DNA of 10,120 bases from contig JBHOQU010000074.1 of the NCBI GenBank assembly GCA_042408785.1, positions 1-10,120 on the forward strand, given 5' to 3'. Shown in pieces: positions 1 to 6,056 of the stretch (the stretch's first letter is position 1; every line of letters starts with the position of its first letter). The position numbers and the translations under genes were made by a program. A model generated the notes under the pieces. The model was not told where the DNA came from, did no database searches, and was given only the letters and a program-made list of their open reading frames with translations. Origin of the DNA: JAUQQI01 sp042408785 (lineage in GTDB: Bacteria > Chloroflexota > Dehalococcoidia > JAUQQI01).

Positions 1-73
1 CGACGGGGACCAGGGCCTTCCGGCGTTCCCTTGTCTCCCGGAGGGTGCTCTTTATCCGCTCGGCCTTGTTCAC
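1..73 (-). CDS. tnpB: TnpB (IS605 OrfB) N-terminus, cut by window edge
   Basis: A GTG at 73-71 opens a frame with 24 codons before the window ends. It begins VNKAERIKSTLRETRERRK, a basic N-terminus that I recognise from OrfB/TnpB proteins of IS605-type elements. TnpB is an RNA-guided nuclease and the ancestor of Cas12. The GTG overlaps a TGA (72-70) that is the likely original stop of tnpA, giving the GTGA overlap seen when tnpA and tnpB are translationally coupled. The nuclease domain is outside the window, so intactness cannot be judged. No lesion is visible in the part present. Confidence 0.55.
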   Translation of the reverse strand, partial: MNKAERIKSTLRETRERRKALVPV

Positions 74-437
74 GGTCCTCGATGTACCTTCGGATGGTCT
101 CTTCTGACTCGCAGTAGTACGACCTCGTCCACAGAGAGGGAAGGCGGCTTTTCAGGAAGGGGAACTCTTCCCTCAATACCCTAGAAGTGTAGCCTTTTAA
201 CTGCCGCACGATAAAGTGGGGACTGTTGGTAGGAACGGTTTTCACGAACAGGTGTACGTGGTCTGGCATAACTTCCGTCTGCCCAATTTCCACCTCAATT
301 CCTCTGGCCTTCTGCCGTTCCGCTACTTCTCACACCAGGACTTTGCGGCGATACTTGGGGCACCAAATAAGGTGGTAGCTAATGTTGTATACCGCCGTTT
401 GCCGTTGATAATCTACTTTACATCGTATCACAAACAT
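70..437 (-). pseudogene. tnpA: Degenerate tnpA, Y1/HUH transposase of IS200/IS605
   Basis: TnpA cuts and rejoins single-stranded DNA through a Tyr nucleophile and a His-x-His metal site. The frame from ATG 437 reads the family opening YNISYHLIWCPKYRRKVL. It then meets TGA at 332-330 (codon 36, where homologs usually have Gly, so probably GGA to TGA). After the stop the same frame continues with the metal motif PDHVHLFV (His codons at 260-258 and 254-252), then LKGYTSRVLREEFP, LPSLWTRSYYCES and EETIRRYIED. The Tyr at 86-84 is the expected catalytic residue. Compared with the family as I remember it, about six residues are missing before the HxH motif and about five (VGHIS-like) after YYCES. 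At 75-73 one base seems lost: restoring an A would give Asp-Gln-stop, with Gln at Tyr+4 as expected and the TGA overlapping the tnpB start. Confidence 0.8.
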
Positions 438-450
438 TAGAAACCTGCAA

Positions 451-466
451 CTTAGCTGACGCTAAG
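451..466 (-). repeat. Hairpin in the IS left end, ahead of tnpA
   Basis: CTTAGC and GCTAAG form a perfect 6-bp stem around a 4-base loop, 14 bases upstream of the tnpA start. In IS200/IS605 elements, structures in the leader of tnpA often limit its translation. That role is inferred here from position only. Confidence 0.5.
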
Positions 467-513
467 GCCGCCTTTCATCCCACCCTTAAAAGGGTGGGCT
501 TTCCCGGCGGCCT
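465..513 (-). repeat. Nested left-end hairpin of the IS200/IS605 element
   Basis: The core is CCCACCCTT (479-487), two loop bases, and AAGGGTGGG (490-498), a perfect 9-bp stem. An outer 8-bp stem, AGGCCGCC (465-472) with GGCGGCCT (506-513), encloses it with asymmetric internal loops of 6 and 7 bases. TnpA of this family recognises an imperfect subterminal hairpin rather than terminal inverted repeats, and this is the obvious candidate. The predicted element edge lies only three bases beyond the outer stem. Confidence 0.65.
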
Positions 514-647
514 CTCGTAAACCTGGTGCCAGGCTGGCGGTCAGAAGGGGCCGTCGGGAAGGGACCGCAGGCGACAACCAGCAGCGCCCCCACCAAGGCC
601 CCGGCCAGCCAATACCTTGCGAACCCAAGCCGGAACCAGTTTCCCAA
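486..647 (-). pseudogene. Lipoprotein gene start, interrupted by the IS element
   Basis: A TTG at 647-645 opens a frame encoding MGNWFRLGFARYW, then LAGALVGALLVVAC with Cys at residue 27 (569-567). This is a basic/hydrophobic n- and h-region followed by a lipobox (V-V-A-C), hence a signal peptidase II lipoprotein precursor. An AGAGGG ribosome-binding site (660-655) lies 7 bases upstream, and a TTGACA box lies further up. Native coding probably ends near 517, where the sequence reaches TTTAC and the IS left end. The remaining codons run into the IS hairpin and stop at TAA (488-486), giving 53 residues. The rest of the gene would be beyond the far IS end. It lies downstream of two envelope genes on the same strand. 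No function can be assigned from the signal peptide alone. Confidence 0.6.
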
Positions 648-680
648 CTAGTGGCCCTCTGCAGGTAGCTGTGCCACGGG

Positions 681-710
681 TATCTACCAAAGGGAGCCTT
701 GGACTGTCAA
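681..710 (-). promoter_or_regulatory. Probable promoter of the interrupted lipoprotein gene
   Basis: On the minus strand a perfect TTGACA (710-705) is followed after 18 bases by TAGATA (686-681), a poor -10 box. Transcription would start near 674, giving a leader of about 27 bases containing AGAGGG before the TTG start at 647. The -35 box is strong and the -10 box is weak. Confidence 0.4.
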
Positions 711-778
711 TTTATACCTGTGGCCGGAAATTAGCCGCAGGCAGGTTCGGGCGGTACCCCCCGGCTCGCCCCCAGGCT

Positions 779-1705
779 TTACGGCTGGGGCAAGGTTATC
801 TGGACCGGCTGGCCGTAGTCCCGGAAGCTTAAGGTCATGGTCCAGACCTCGGTCCCTTCCCGCCCCGGCTGGTAGACCCGAACGTCCAGACGCTGGGGCA
901 GGTTATTCGCCGGGTCCACCCAGGCGTCGGCGGCGATATCCAGCCGGTCCAAGGCCGACCCGATTCCCGGCTCCTGGGCCAGCACCCGGGCAAGGTCGGG
1001 CTTGAAGGCGAAATGGCGCAGCCGGCGGCCCCCCACGGTTTCCAGGCCCAGGTCCCGGACCGAGCTCGGATTTTGCAAATAGAGCACGGCCAGGTAAGGC
1101 GAACCTCCTTTACCCGGCGCCCCGAAGGCCGGGGTGCATTCGGGCGGGTCAAACGTCCCCTTCGGGCTTTGGCAGCGCAGGTCCCGGCCGACCTTGTAAA
1201 ACCCGAAGTAGGAATCGTACTGGCCGCTCAGGACCGACCGGAACCGGTCCGGCCGGGCCACGGCACCTCGGCCCGAAATCTCCACGGTGATGAGCTGTCC
1301 CCCCGAGGTGAAAGCATAAGTGCCGGCGACGTCGAACTGGATGTAGCTAGCGGCCATGAAGGCCGAGACGGCCGCGGCCAGTCCCTGGCCGGTGGGGGGT
1401 GTGGTGGGGGTTCGGGCCGGGGTCGGGGAGGCCGGGGGTGACGGCGGCCGGGGGGTCGGGGTGGCCGTCGGAGCCGGCTGGAGCAGGCGGAGGGGTCCCT
1501 GGCTGGAGAAGAGGGCGCTCCAGGCAAGGAAGCCCACCAGAATCCCGAAAAGCAGGACCAGGGCGACCAGTACGGCGGTGCGGCCTAGCTGTTCACCCAG
1601 GGGTAGGGTGGGTCCTCGGGCACGACGGCCCGAGTGGGCAGAAGACCGGTCTCTTTGGCCACGTCGCCCCCGTTGGCCACGAGCACGTCGCCGGGATTTG
1701 ACCAT
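779..1705 (-). CDS. Single-pass membrane protein with LolA/LppX-like outer domain
   Basis: The protein has 308 residues from ATG 1705. Residues 1-43 are very basic (MVKSRRRARGQRGRRGQRDR start). Residues 44-66 are one hydrophobic helix (AVLVALVLLFGILVGFLAW). Residues 78-106 form a Pro/Thr/Ala linker. Residues 107-308 look like an extracytoplasmic beta-rich domain: FDVAGTYAF, VEISGRGAVARPDRFRSVLSG, AWVDPANNLPQRLDVRVY and a final LSFRDYGQPVQI. This pattern resembles the LolA/LppX-LprG half-barrel lipid-binding fold; that is recognition by style, not a firm hit. The only two cysteines (178 and 190) could form a disulfide. Charge predicts the N-terminus inside. The first 121 nt overlap the amidase gene, and the basic N-terminus lies wholly in that overlap. 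No ATG, GTG or TTG occurs in frame between 1705 and the membrane helix. GGAAAG sits about 10 bases before the ATG. Function unknown. Confidence 0.75.
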   Translation of the reverse strand: MVKSRRRARGQRGRRGQRDRSSAHSGRRARGPTLPLGEQLGRTAVLVALVLLFGILVGFLAWSALFSSQGPLRLLQPAPTATPTPRPPSPPASPTPARTPTTPPTGQGLAAAVSAFMAASYIQFDVAGTYAFTSGGQLITVEISGRGAVARPDRFRSVLSGQYDSYFGFYKVGRDLRCQSPKGTFDPPECTPAFGAPGKGGSPYLAVLYLQNPSSVRDLGLETVGGRRLRHFAFKPDLARVLAQEPGIGSALDRLDIAADAWVDPANNLPQRLDVRVYQPGREGTEVWTMTLSFRDYGQPVQITLPQP

Positions 1706-3408
1706 GGGGTCTTCACTTTCCAGTGCTGTAACACGGCCCGCTGGCACCGGACCACCGCCACCGGGCCGTAGTCGGCGTAGGACATCGGCAGGCCGAAATA
1801 CAGGATCGGGTCGCTCTCCGCAAAGTATCGCGCCTTCAAGGCCGGGTTGTTGTCCAAGATGCTGAGGTGCCTCCGCACGACCTCACCCCACGGCAGGCCC
1901 GTGTCGGGGGACGTATCAAAGGGCCGGGGAACATTGCGGTAGGTTTCCAGCCAGCCGTCCTTGCCGGCTTCACTCAGCAGGTCGAAGACGTTCACAAAGT
2001 AGACCCGGCCCACCTCCGGCCGCCACTGGAAGATGACCCGCTGGAAGGCCTGGCAGATAAAGCCGTTCCAGCTGAACCGGCGGGAGATGGGATACCCTAC
2101 GGCCTGGACCCCACCCAGCCGCCGGAACTCGTCCCAGAACCGGATGCCGTCGGCGTTGGTTACCGAGTAGCCGGTGCCCCCCGCCCCGCCCCGGCCGTTG
2201 GTCTGGGTGAAGAAATGGCCGCCCGGAATGTCGTAGTCCGGGGGCCGGGCCGGAAGCCGCCGAACCCACTCGGCCGTCTCACCCCGAACGGTGTCCATCT
2301 GCCGGTAAAAGGCCGTGCCGTTGCACAGGGTCCCGCCGTTGCGCCAGGGCACCGGCACGTTGGGCGGCTGGCAGTCCCGGTGGGCGCAGACGTTGGGCAG
2401 GTCCTTGTCCACGAAGGGTCCCCGGCCGGTCGGGTCGATCTGCCACGCCCCCAGCTTCCAGGCCAGGGCCTTGTCCAGGCCGAGGCGGGCGTCGCTGGGG
2501 GGCGGCTCCCCCTCGTAGTTGCCCAGGACGGCGATGCCGACACTCCCGGGGTTATAGTCGGGCCCCATGTTGCCGTTGGCGTCGGGGCCGTAGGCGGCGT
2601 GGCCCCCCTGCACACCGGCTCCGCCCCAGCGGCCCTCGTAGACGTTGCCCTGCTGGTCCACCAGGTAGTTATAGCCGATGTCCCCCCAGCCTAAGACCTT
2701 GGCGTGGTAATAGTAGATGGCCCGGACCGTCGCCGCCGGGTTCCGGTCGCCGTTGCGGGTAACGGTGTGGTGGATGATGGCCTTTTTAATAACGTGATAC
2801 TGGCGGGGCCAGATCTCCTGGCCGTTCTCGTCGAAGCGGAGCCGCTCGTCGGCGCCCCACTCGGTCCGGGAGATGATCCGCTGGCCCGGGGCGTCCAGGG
2901 GGGCCATCAGGCCGACCTTGCCGTTGACGATGTCCTTGGTGCTGGGGCCGGGCCCGGAATCGATGAGCTCGAAGTTAAGGATGTCGGCGTCGGTGCCGTC
3001 GCCCAGCCCGAGCTTAAACCGCAGGTAGCGGGCATCCCCCGTGACGATGAGCTCGCCGTACTCGCCGGCCGTGGGCCCGTGGGCCCCAATGATTACCTCA
3101 TACCAGGGGGACCAGTCGGAGCCGTCCCGGCTCACCTGCACGGCCAGGGAGCGAACGCGGCCCTTCCAGAAGGCACCCACCGCGTCGAAGGTCCGGTCAG
3201 CCCGGTAGACCTCGGAGATATACTCCGAACGGCTCAGGATGGAGAGCCCCCGGGCGGCGGCCCGGGCCCGCAGGTCTTTAACGGTTACCCGGCTTGAGCG
3301 AACTTCCACAGCGGGCGGGCTTTCGGCGTGGGCCAGGCCGCCGAGGCCCACGGCCAGACCGCTCCCCACCGCTAGACGCAGAAACTCGCGTCTGGAAAGA
3401 CCCATCAT
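1585..3408 (-). CDS. Tat-exported N-acetylmuramoyl-L-alanine amidase (PGRP/amidase_2) with LGFP-like C-terminus
   Basis: The protein has 607 residues from ATG 3408. It begins MMGLSRREFLRLAVG, a twin-arginine signal with likely cleavage after LAHA (residue 28). Residues about 70-150 look like a beta-sandwich (VQVSRDGSDWSPWYEV, ARYLRFKLGLG), possibly galactose-binding-like. Residues about 178-385 are a PGRP/type 2 amidase domain: IISRTEWGAD, AIIHHTVT (His213), GYNYLVDQQGNVYEGR, GSVGIAVLGNY, CAHRDC (His343) and TLCNG (Cys362). The two His and the Cys fit the family's zinc ligands, so cleavage of the MurNAc-L-Ala bond of peptidoglycan is expected. Residues 395-607 carry two LGFP-like segments (AVGYPISRRF..FQRVIFQW and YFGLPMSYAD..CQRAVLQHW), probably wall-binding. 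A TTG at 3441 with GGTGG upstream is an alternative start adding 11 residues. It lies downstream of the oxidoreductase gene and a hairpin. Confidence 0.9.
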   Translation of the reverse strand: MMGLSRREFLRLAVGSGLAVGLGGLAHAESPPAVEVRSSRVTVKDLRARAAARGLSILSRSEYISEVYRADRTFDAVGAFWKGRVRSLAVQVSRDGSDWSPWYEVIIGAHGPTAGEYGELIVTGDARYLRFKLGLGDGTDADILNFELIDSGPGPSTKDIVNGKVGLMAPLDAPGQRIISRTEWGADERLRFDENGQEIWPRQYHVIKKAIIHHTVTRNGDRNPAATVRAIYYYHAKVLGWGDIGYNYLVDQQGNVYEGRWGGAGVQGGHAAYGPDANGNMGPDYNPGSVGIAVLGNYEGEPPPSDARLGLDKALAWKLGAWQIDPTGRGPFVDKDLPNVCAHRDCQPPNVPVPWRNGGTLCNGTAFYRQMDTVRGETAEWVRRLPARPPDYDIPGGHFFTQTNGRGGAGGTGYSVTNADGIRFWDEFRRLGGVQAVGYPISRRFSWNGFICQAFQRVIFQWRPEVGRVYFVNVFDLLSEAGKDGWLETYRNVPRPFDTSPDTGLPWGEVVRRHLSILDNNPALKARYFAESDPILYFGLPMSYADYGPVAVVRCQRAVLQHWKVKTPWSNPGDVLVANGGDVAKETGLLPTRAVVPEDPPYPWVNS

Positions 3409-3443
3409 TCCGGGGATACCACGGGCCGGGACGGCAGGCAAGG

Positions 3444-3482
3444 GCCTTATCCACCGGCTGCGGCTCTGGCCGTGGATAAGGC
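3444..3482 (-). repeat. Strong hairpin between oxidoreductase and amidase genes
   Basis: GCCTTATCCAC (3444-3454) and GTGGATAAGGC (3472-3482) are perfect 11-bp arms around 17 bases. One mismatch followed by three more GC pairs extends the stem inward. It starts 13 bases after the oxidoreductase stop. No T-run follows on the minus strand, so it is not a textbook intrinsic terminator. It could be a terminator, an mRNA-stabilising or processing structure, or a control element for the amidase. If the amidase starts at TTG 3441, its ribosome site lies inside the stem. Confidence 0.6.
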
Positions 3483-3495
3483 GGGGCCGGCGGCT

Positions 3496-4449
3496 TTAAA
3501 GCTCGAGTTCCCGACCGATGCCCTTTTCCCGGGCCCGCTCGTAGGCCACCCCGGCTACGGCCACATCCCAGATGGCCAGGCCGTGGGATTCAAAGAGGGT
3601 GATCTGGTCGGCCGACTGCCGGCCCGGGTGGAGGCCGGCCACCACCTGCCCCAGCTCGTAGACGGCCTCCCAGCTAACCAGCCCCCGCTCCGTGGGACCC
3701 AGCAGGTCGCCCGACTCGACCCGGGCCTGGTCCTTGGAGTCCACGAAGATAAGGTCGGCTCGCCTGATGGCCTCGTCATCCAGCTCCCGCCTCAGCAGGC
3801 TGTTGCTGCCGGCCGCGTTGACGTGCATTCCCGGCCGGAGCCATTCGCCGAGCAGAACCGGCTCCCGGCTGGTGGTAATGGTAACCACGATGTCGGCATC
3901 CCTTACCGCATCCGGGGCCGACTCCACCGCCTCAACCCGCACCCCAAGGCGCTGGGCCATCCGGCCGGCAAATTCCGTCCGCCGCTGGGGCGTCCGGCTG
4001 TAGACCTTAACCAGCTTCACGGGCCGGACCTGGCAGATGGCCTCTACCTGGCTCTCCGCCTGCCAGCCGGCCCCAATTACCCCCAGCACCACGGCGTCCG
4101 GCCGGGCCAGGTACTTGGTGGCCACCCCGCTGGCCGCCCCGGTGCGGACCTGGCCGAGCTTGTCCGCCTGCATAACGGCCAGCAGCTGGCCGTCTTCGGC
4201 GCTGTAAAGCAGGAACAAAAACTTGGTGCCGGCCCGGAAAGTGGTGTAGGCCTTAAAGCCGATGAGCCCCGCGGGGAGGAGGGCGCCGGCCATCACGTGG
4301 AGCATACCGTTGGGGGTTCGGACTCGGCGGCGGGGTTCGTTAACGGCCAGGCCCAGCCCCTGGGCCTTGAAGGCCCCTTCAACGGCCTCTAATGCGGTGG
4401 ACATGGGCACAAGTTCGGCGATTTCGGCTTCGGTCAGGAAGAGGGCCAA
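3496..4449 (-). CDS. Ornithine cyclodeaminase/mu-crystallin family NAD(P)-dependent oxidoreductase
   Basis: The protein has 317 residues, the normal family length. The TTG start at 4449 is set by GGGAGGTG (4462-4455), five bases upstream. Family features in order are LTEAEIAELVPM, the substrate-side Lys66 in GFKAY, LFLLYSAEDGQLLAVMQADKLGQVRTGAASGVAT with Arg102, the Rossmann motif GVIGAGWQA (123-131), DIVVTITTSREPVL, HVNAAGSNS and DQITLFESHGLAIWDVA. The family includes ornithine cyclodeaminase, alanine dehydrogenase and ketimine reductases, acting in the cytoplasm on amino or imino acids with NAD(P). Ornithine cyclodeaminase itself has a catalytic Asp after the Gly of this AGS/GGD segment. 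Here the segment reads AAGSNSLLRREL with no Asp there, so ornithine cyclisation is doubtful and the substrate is open. It is divergent from mgtE and is first of the minus-strand group. Confidence 0.88.
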   Translation of the reverse strand: MALFLTEAEIAELVPMSTALEAVEGAFKAQGLGLAVNEPRRRVRTPNGMLHVMAGALLPAGLIGFKAYTTFRAGTKFLFLLYSAEDGQLLAVMQADKLGQVRTGAASGVATKYLARPDAVVLGVIGAGWQAESQVEAICQVRPVKLVKVYSRTPQRRTEFAGRMAQRLGVRVEAVESAPDAVRDADIVVTITTSREPVLLGEWLRPGMHVNAAGSNSLLRRELDDEAIRRADLIFVDSKDQARVESGDLLGPTERGLVSWEAVYELGQVVAGLHPGRQSADQITLFESHGLAIWDVAVAGVAYERAREKGIGRELEL

Positions 4450-4467
4450 GCTTACACCTCCCAGGGT

Positions 4468-4497
4468 TTGCGCGCGCCGATTGTTCTAGATTATAAC
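4468..4497 (+). promoter_or_regulatory. Possible mgtE promoter
   Basis: TTGCGC (4468-4473) is separated by 18 bases from TATAAC (4492-4497). The hexamers match the sigma-70 consensus at 4 of 6 and 5 of 6 positions. A start near 4504 leaves a leader of about 84 bases before the GTG. No magnesium-sensing riboswitch could be recognised in this short leader. Confidence 0.35.
4490..4495 (-). promoter_or_regulatory. -10 box (TATAAT) for the oxidoreductase gene
   Basis: The minus strand reads a perfect TATAAT at 4495-4490, about 40 bases upstream of the TTG start at 4449. No good -35 hexamer lies at 16-18 bases; the region there is GC-rich. The box overlaps the proposed plus-strand -10 of mgtE (4492-4497), so the two divergent promoters may share an unwinding site. 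Confidence 0.45.
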
Positions 4498-4587
4498 CTA
4501 AACTGGCCGTCCGCGCCGTTAACAACGCGCCATAACGCCCCCAAACCTTAAATCCGGCCGGTTTCCGGCCGCCTGGGAGAGCCGCCC

Positions 4588-5943
4588 GTGGAAAATATCC
4601 AGGTCCACGAACTGGCCAAAAACGTCGGCCGCGCCCTGCGGGAGGGCAAGCCAGCAGAGGCGGTGGAGGCGCTGGAGCGCCTCCACCCCGCCGACCGGGC
4701 TGAGGTCTTCTGCCACCTTGAGCGGGCAGACCAGAACCTGCTCCTCACCCTGCTCGACCCGGAGGAGGTCGGGGAGATCCTCGAGTACCTGGATGAGGAG
4801 GACCGGAAGGAGCTGGCCGCGCGGCTGGAGTTAGGAACCCTCTCCCGGGTCCTGGATGAGGTCGACTCGGACGTCGCCGCCGACGTTCTCCACGAGCTTC
4901 CCGACCGCGAGGCTGAGCAGGTGCTGGGCCAGATGAAGGAGCGGGCCGACGTGGAGCGGCTGCTCCCCTACGCCGACACCAGCGCCGGCGGCCTGATGAC
5001 GCCGGTACCGGTGGTTCTGCGGCCCTGGATGACGGCCGAGGACGCCATCAACCTCCTGCGCCGGGAGAAGCCGGACACCGACATCGTCTACTACCTCTTC
5101 GTCGTCGACGAAAACGACCGGCTCGTCGGGGTCGTCAGCCTCCGCCAGCTGGTCATTGCCGACCCCGACACCCCCATCGGCCAGATCATGGACCCACAGG
5201 TGGTCTACGTCGGTCCGGATACCGACCAGGAAGAGGTCGCCCGGCTGATGGAGCACTATGACCTGCTGGCCCTGCCGGTGGTGGACCGGGACCGGCGACT
5301 TCTGGGGATGGTCCTCATCGAGGACGTCGTCGACGTCATCGAGGAAGAGGCCACCGAGGACATGTTCCGGATGGTGGGTCTCTCCGAGGAGGAGCGAGCC
5401 CTCGGCCCGGTCTCCGAATCGGTGCGGCTCAGGCTCCCCTGGCTCGTGGTTAACCTTTACACCGCCTTCCTGGCCGGCTGGGTTGTGAGTCTATTTGAGG
5501 ACTCCATCGCCAAGGTAGCCGCCCTGGCCGCCATCATGCCGGTCATCTCCGGGCAGGGGGGTAACGACGGCATCCAGACCATCACCGTCATCATCCGGAG
5601 CCTGGCCCTGGGCGAGGTGGGCGTTCGGGACTTTTTCCGCTTGCTCCGGAAGCAGGTGCTCATCGCCCTGGCCAACGGCGCCGTTATAGGCGGTCTCACC
5701 GCCCTTACGGTTCTCCTCTGGAAGGGGAACTTCGCCCTGGCCGTGGTGGCGGCGGTGGCCATGGTCCTTAATATGATAGTGGCCGGCATCTTCGGGGTGG
5801 TCATCCCCATTACCCTGAAGCTTCTGCGGCGGGACCCGGCACAGGCCTCGGGGGTCATCCTCACCACCTTCACCGACGTCTGCGGCTTCTTCATTTTCCT
5901 CGGTCTGGCCACCCTGCTTCTGGGCTGGATCGAGGCCCATTAA
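4588..5943 (+). CDS. mgtE: Magnesium transporter MgtE
   Basis: The protein has 451 residues, close to the usual 450. The GTG start is preceded by GGGAGAG with 6 bases between. Domains in order are a cytosolic helical MgtE N domain (about 10-125, with HPADRAEVF and LHELPDREAEQVLGQM), two CBS domains (about 137-200 and 202-256, with LMTPVPVVL and VYYLFVVDENDRLVGVVSLR), a connecting helix, and five membrane helices (about 285-448). The membrane part holds PVISGQGGNDGIQT (318-331) and the final-helix TDVCGFF with Asp430, matching the pore Asp of Thermus MgtE. The protein is a Mg2+-gated channel in the inner membrane, with the N and CBS domains sensing cytosolic Mg2+. The filter-region loop reads GGNDG where most homologs have GGNAG. 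It is divergent from the oxidoreductase; a separate secreted-protein gene follows after 113 bases. Confidence 0.95.
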   Translation: MENIQVHELAKNVGRALREGKPAEAVEALERLHPADRAEVFCHLERADQNLLLTLLDPEEVGEILEYLDEEDRKELAARLELGTLSRVLDEVDSDVAADVLHELPDREAEQVLGQMKERADVERLLPYADTSAGGLMTPVPVVLRPWMTAEDAINLLRREKPDTDIVYYLFVVDENDRLVGVVSLRQLVIADPDTPIGQIMDPQVVYVGPDTDQEEVARLMEHYDLLALPVVDRDRRLLGMVLIEDVVDVIEEEATEDMFRMVGLSEEERALGPVSESVRLRLPWLVVNLYTAFLAGWVVSLFEDSIAKVAALAAIMPVISGQGGNDGIQTITVIIRSLALGEVGVRDFFRLLRKQVLIALANGAVIGGLTALTVLLWKGNFALAVVAAVAMVLNMIVAGIFGVVIPITLKLLRRDPAQASGVILTTFTDVCGFFIFLGLATLLLGWIEAH

Positions 5944-6056
5944 CCGAGATTTTACCCGACTTTAATTCCCCGTTAGGGCTGAACTCCTAAATTTACTACT
6001 GGGTTTGGCGGAAGGCTGAACCCAATAGAGTCCAACGTGGAGGTGGTCAAAAACTC

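Larger units (their letters stand above)
1..516 (-). mobile_element. Decayed IS200/IS605-family element, left-end portion
   Basis: Read on the minus strand, the order is a hairpin-bearing left end (about 516-438), a tnpA remnant (437-70) and the start of tnpB running off the window. This is the usual layout of two-gene IS605-type elements. The predicted boundary is at 516/517, because the minus strand reads TTTAC (521-517) directly before the left-end structure. TTAC is the target and cleavage tetranucleotide of IS608, so the boundary is an inference by analogy. The tnpA lesions mean this copy could move only if TnpA were supplied in trans. The right end is outside the window. Confidence 0.75.

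Noticed and set aside
216..440. A 74-codon plus-strand frame in the left region
   Set aside because: It is the antisense of the tnpA remnant. The minus strand carries the clear Y1 transposase motifs.
749..771. Terminator after the LolA-like gene (GGGCG/CGCCC)
   Set aside because: It is only a 5-bp stem with a 13-base loop and no T-run.
617..832. A 71-codon plus-strand frame between the lipoprotein start and the LolA-like gene
   Set aside because: It runs antisense to the lipoprotein promoter region and the 3' end of the next gene, has no ribosome-binding site, and shows no recognisable content.
1867..3297. Long open frames on the plus strand opposite the amidase
   Set aside because: They are antisense shadows in GC-rich coding DNA, rich in Pro, Gly and Val without any family motif, while the minus-strand frame shows complete amidase motifs.
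3446..3480. Two TTATCCAC words in inverted orientation, matching 8 of 9 bases of a DnaA box
   Set aside because: They are simply the two arms of the hairpin at 3444-3482. The ninth base is wrong in both, no AT-rich unwinding region or dnaA/dnaN genes are near, and a structural explanation suffices.
5944..6056. Promoter or terminator between mgtE and the secreted-protein gene
   Set aside because: TTTAAT and TAAATT resemble -10 boxes but have no -35 at the right distance. The possible stems (TTAGG/CCTAA, TGGGTT/AACCCA) are short with large loops. Nothing beyond the ribosome site is supportable.
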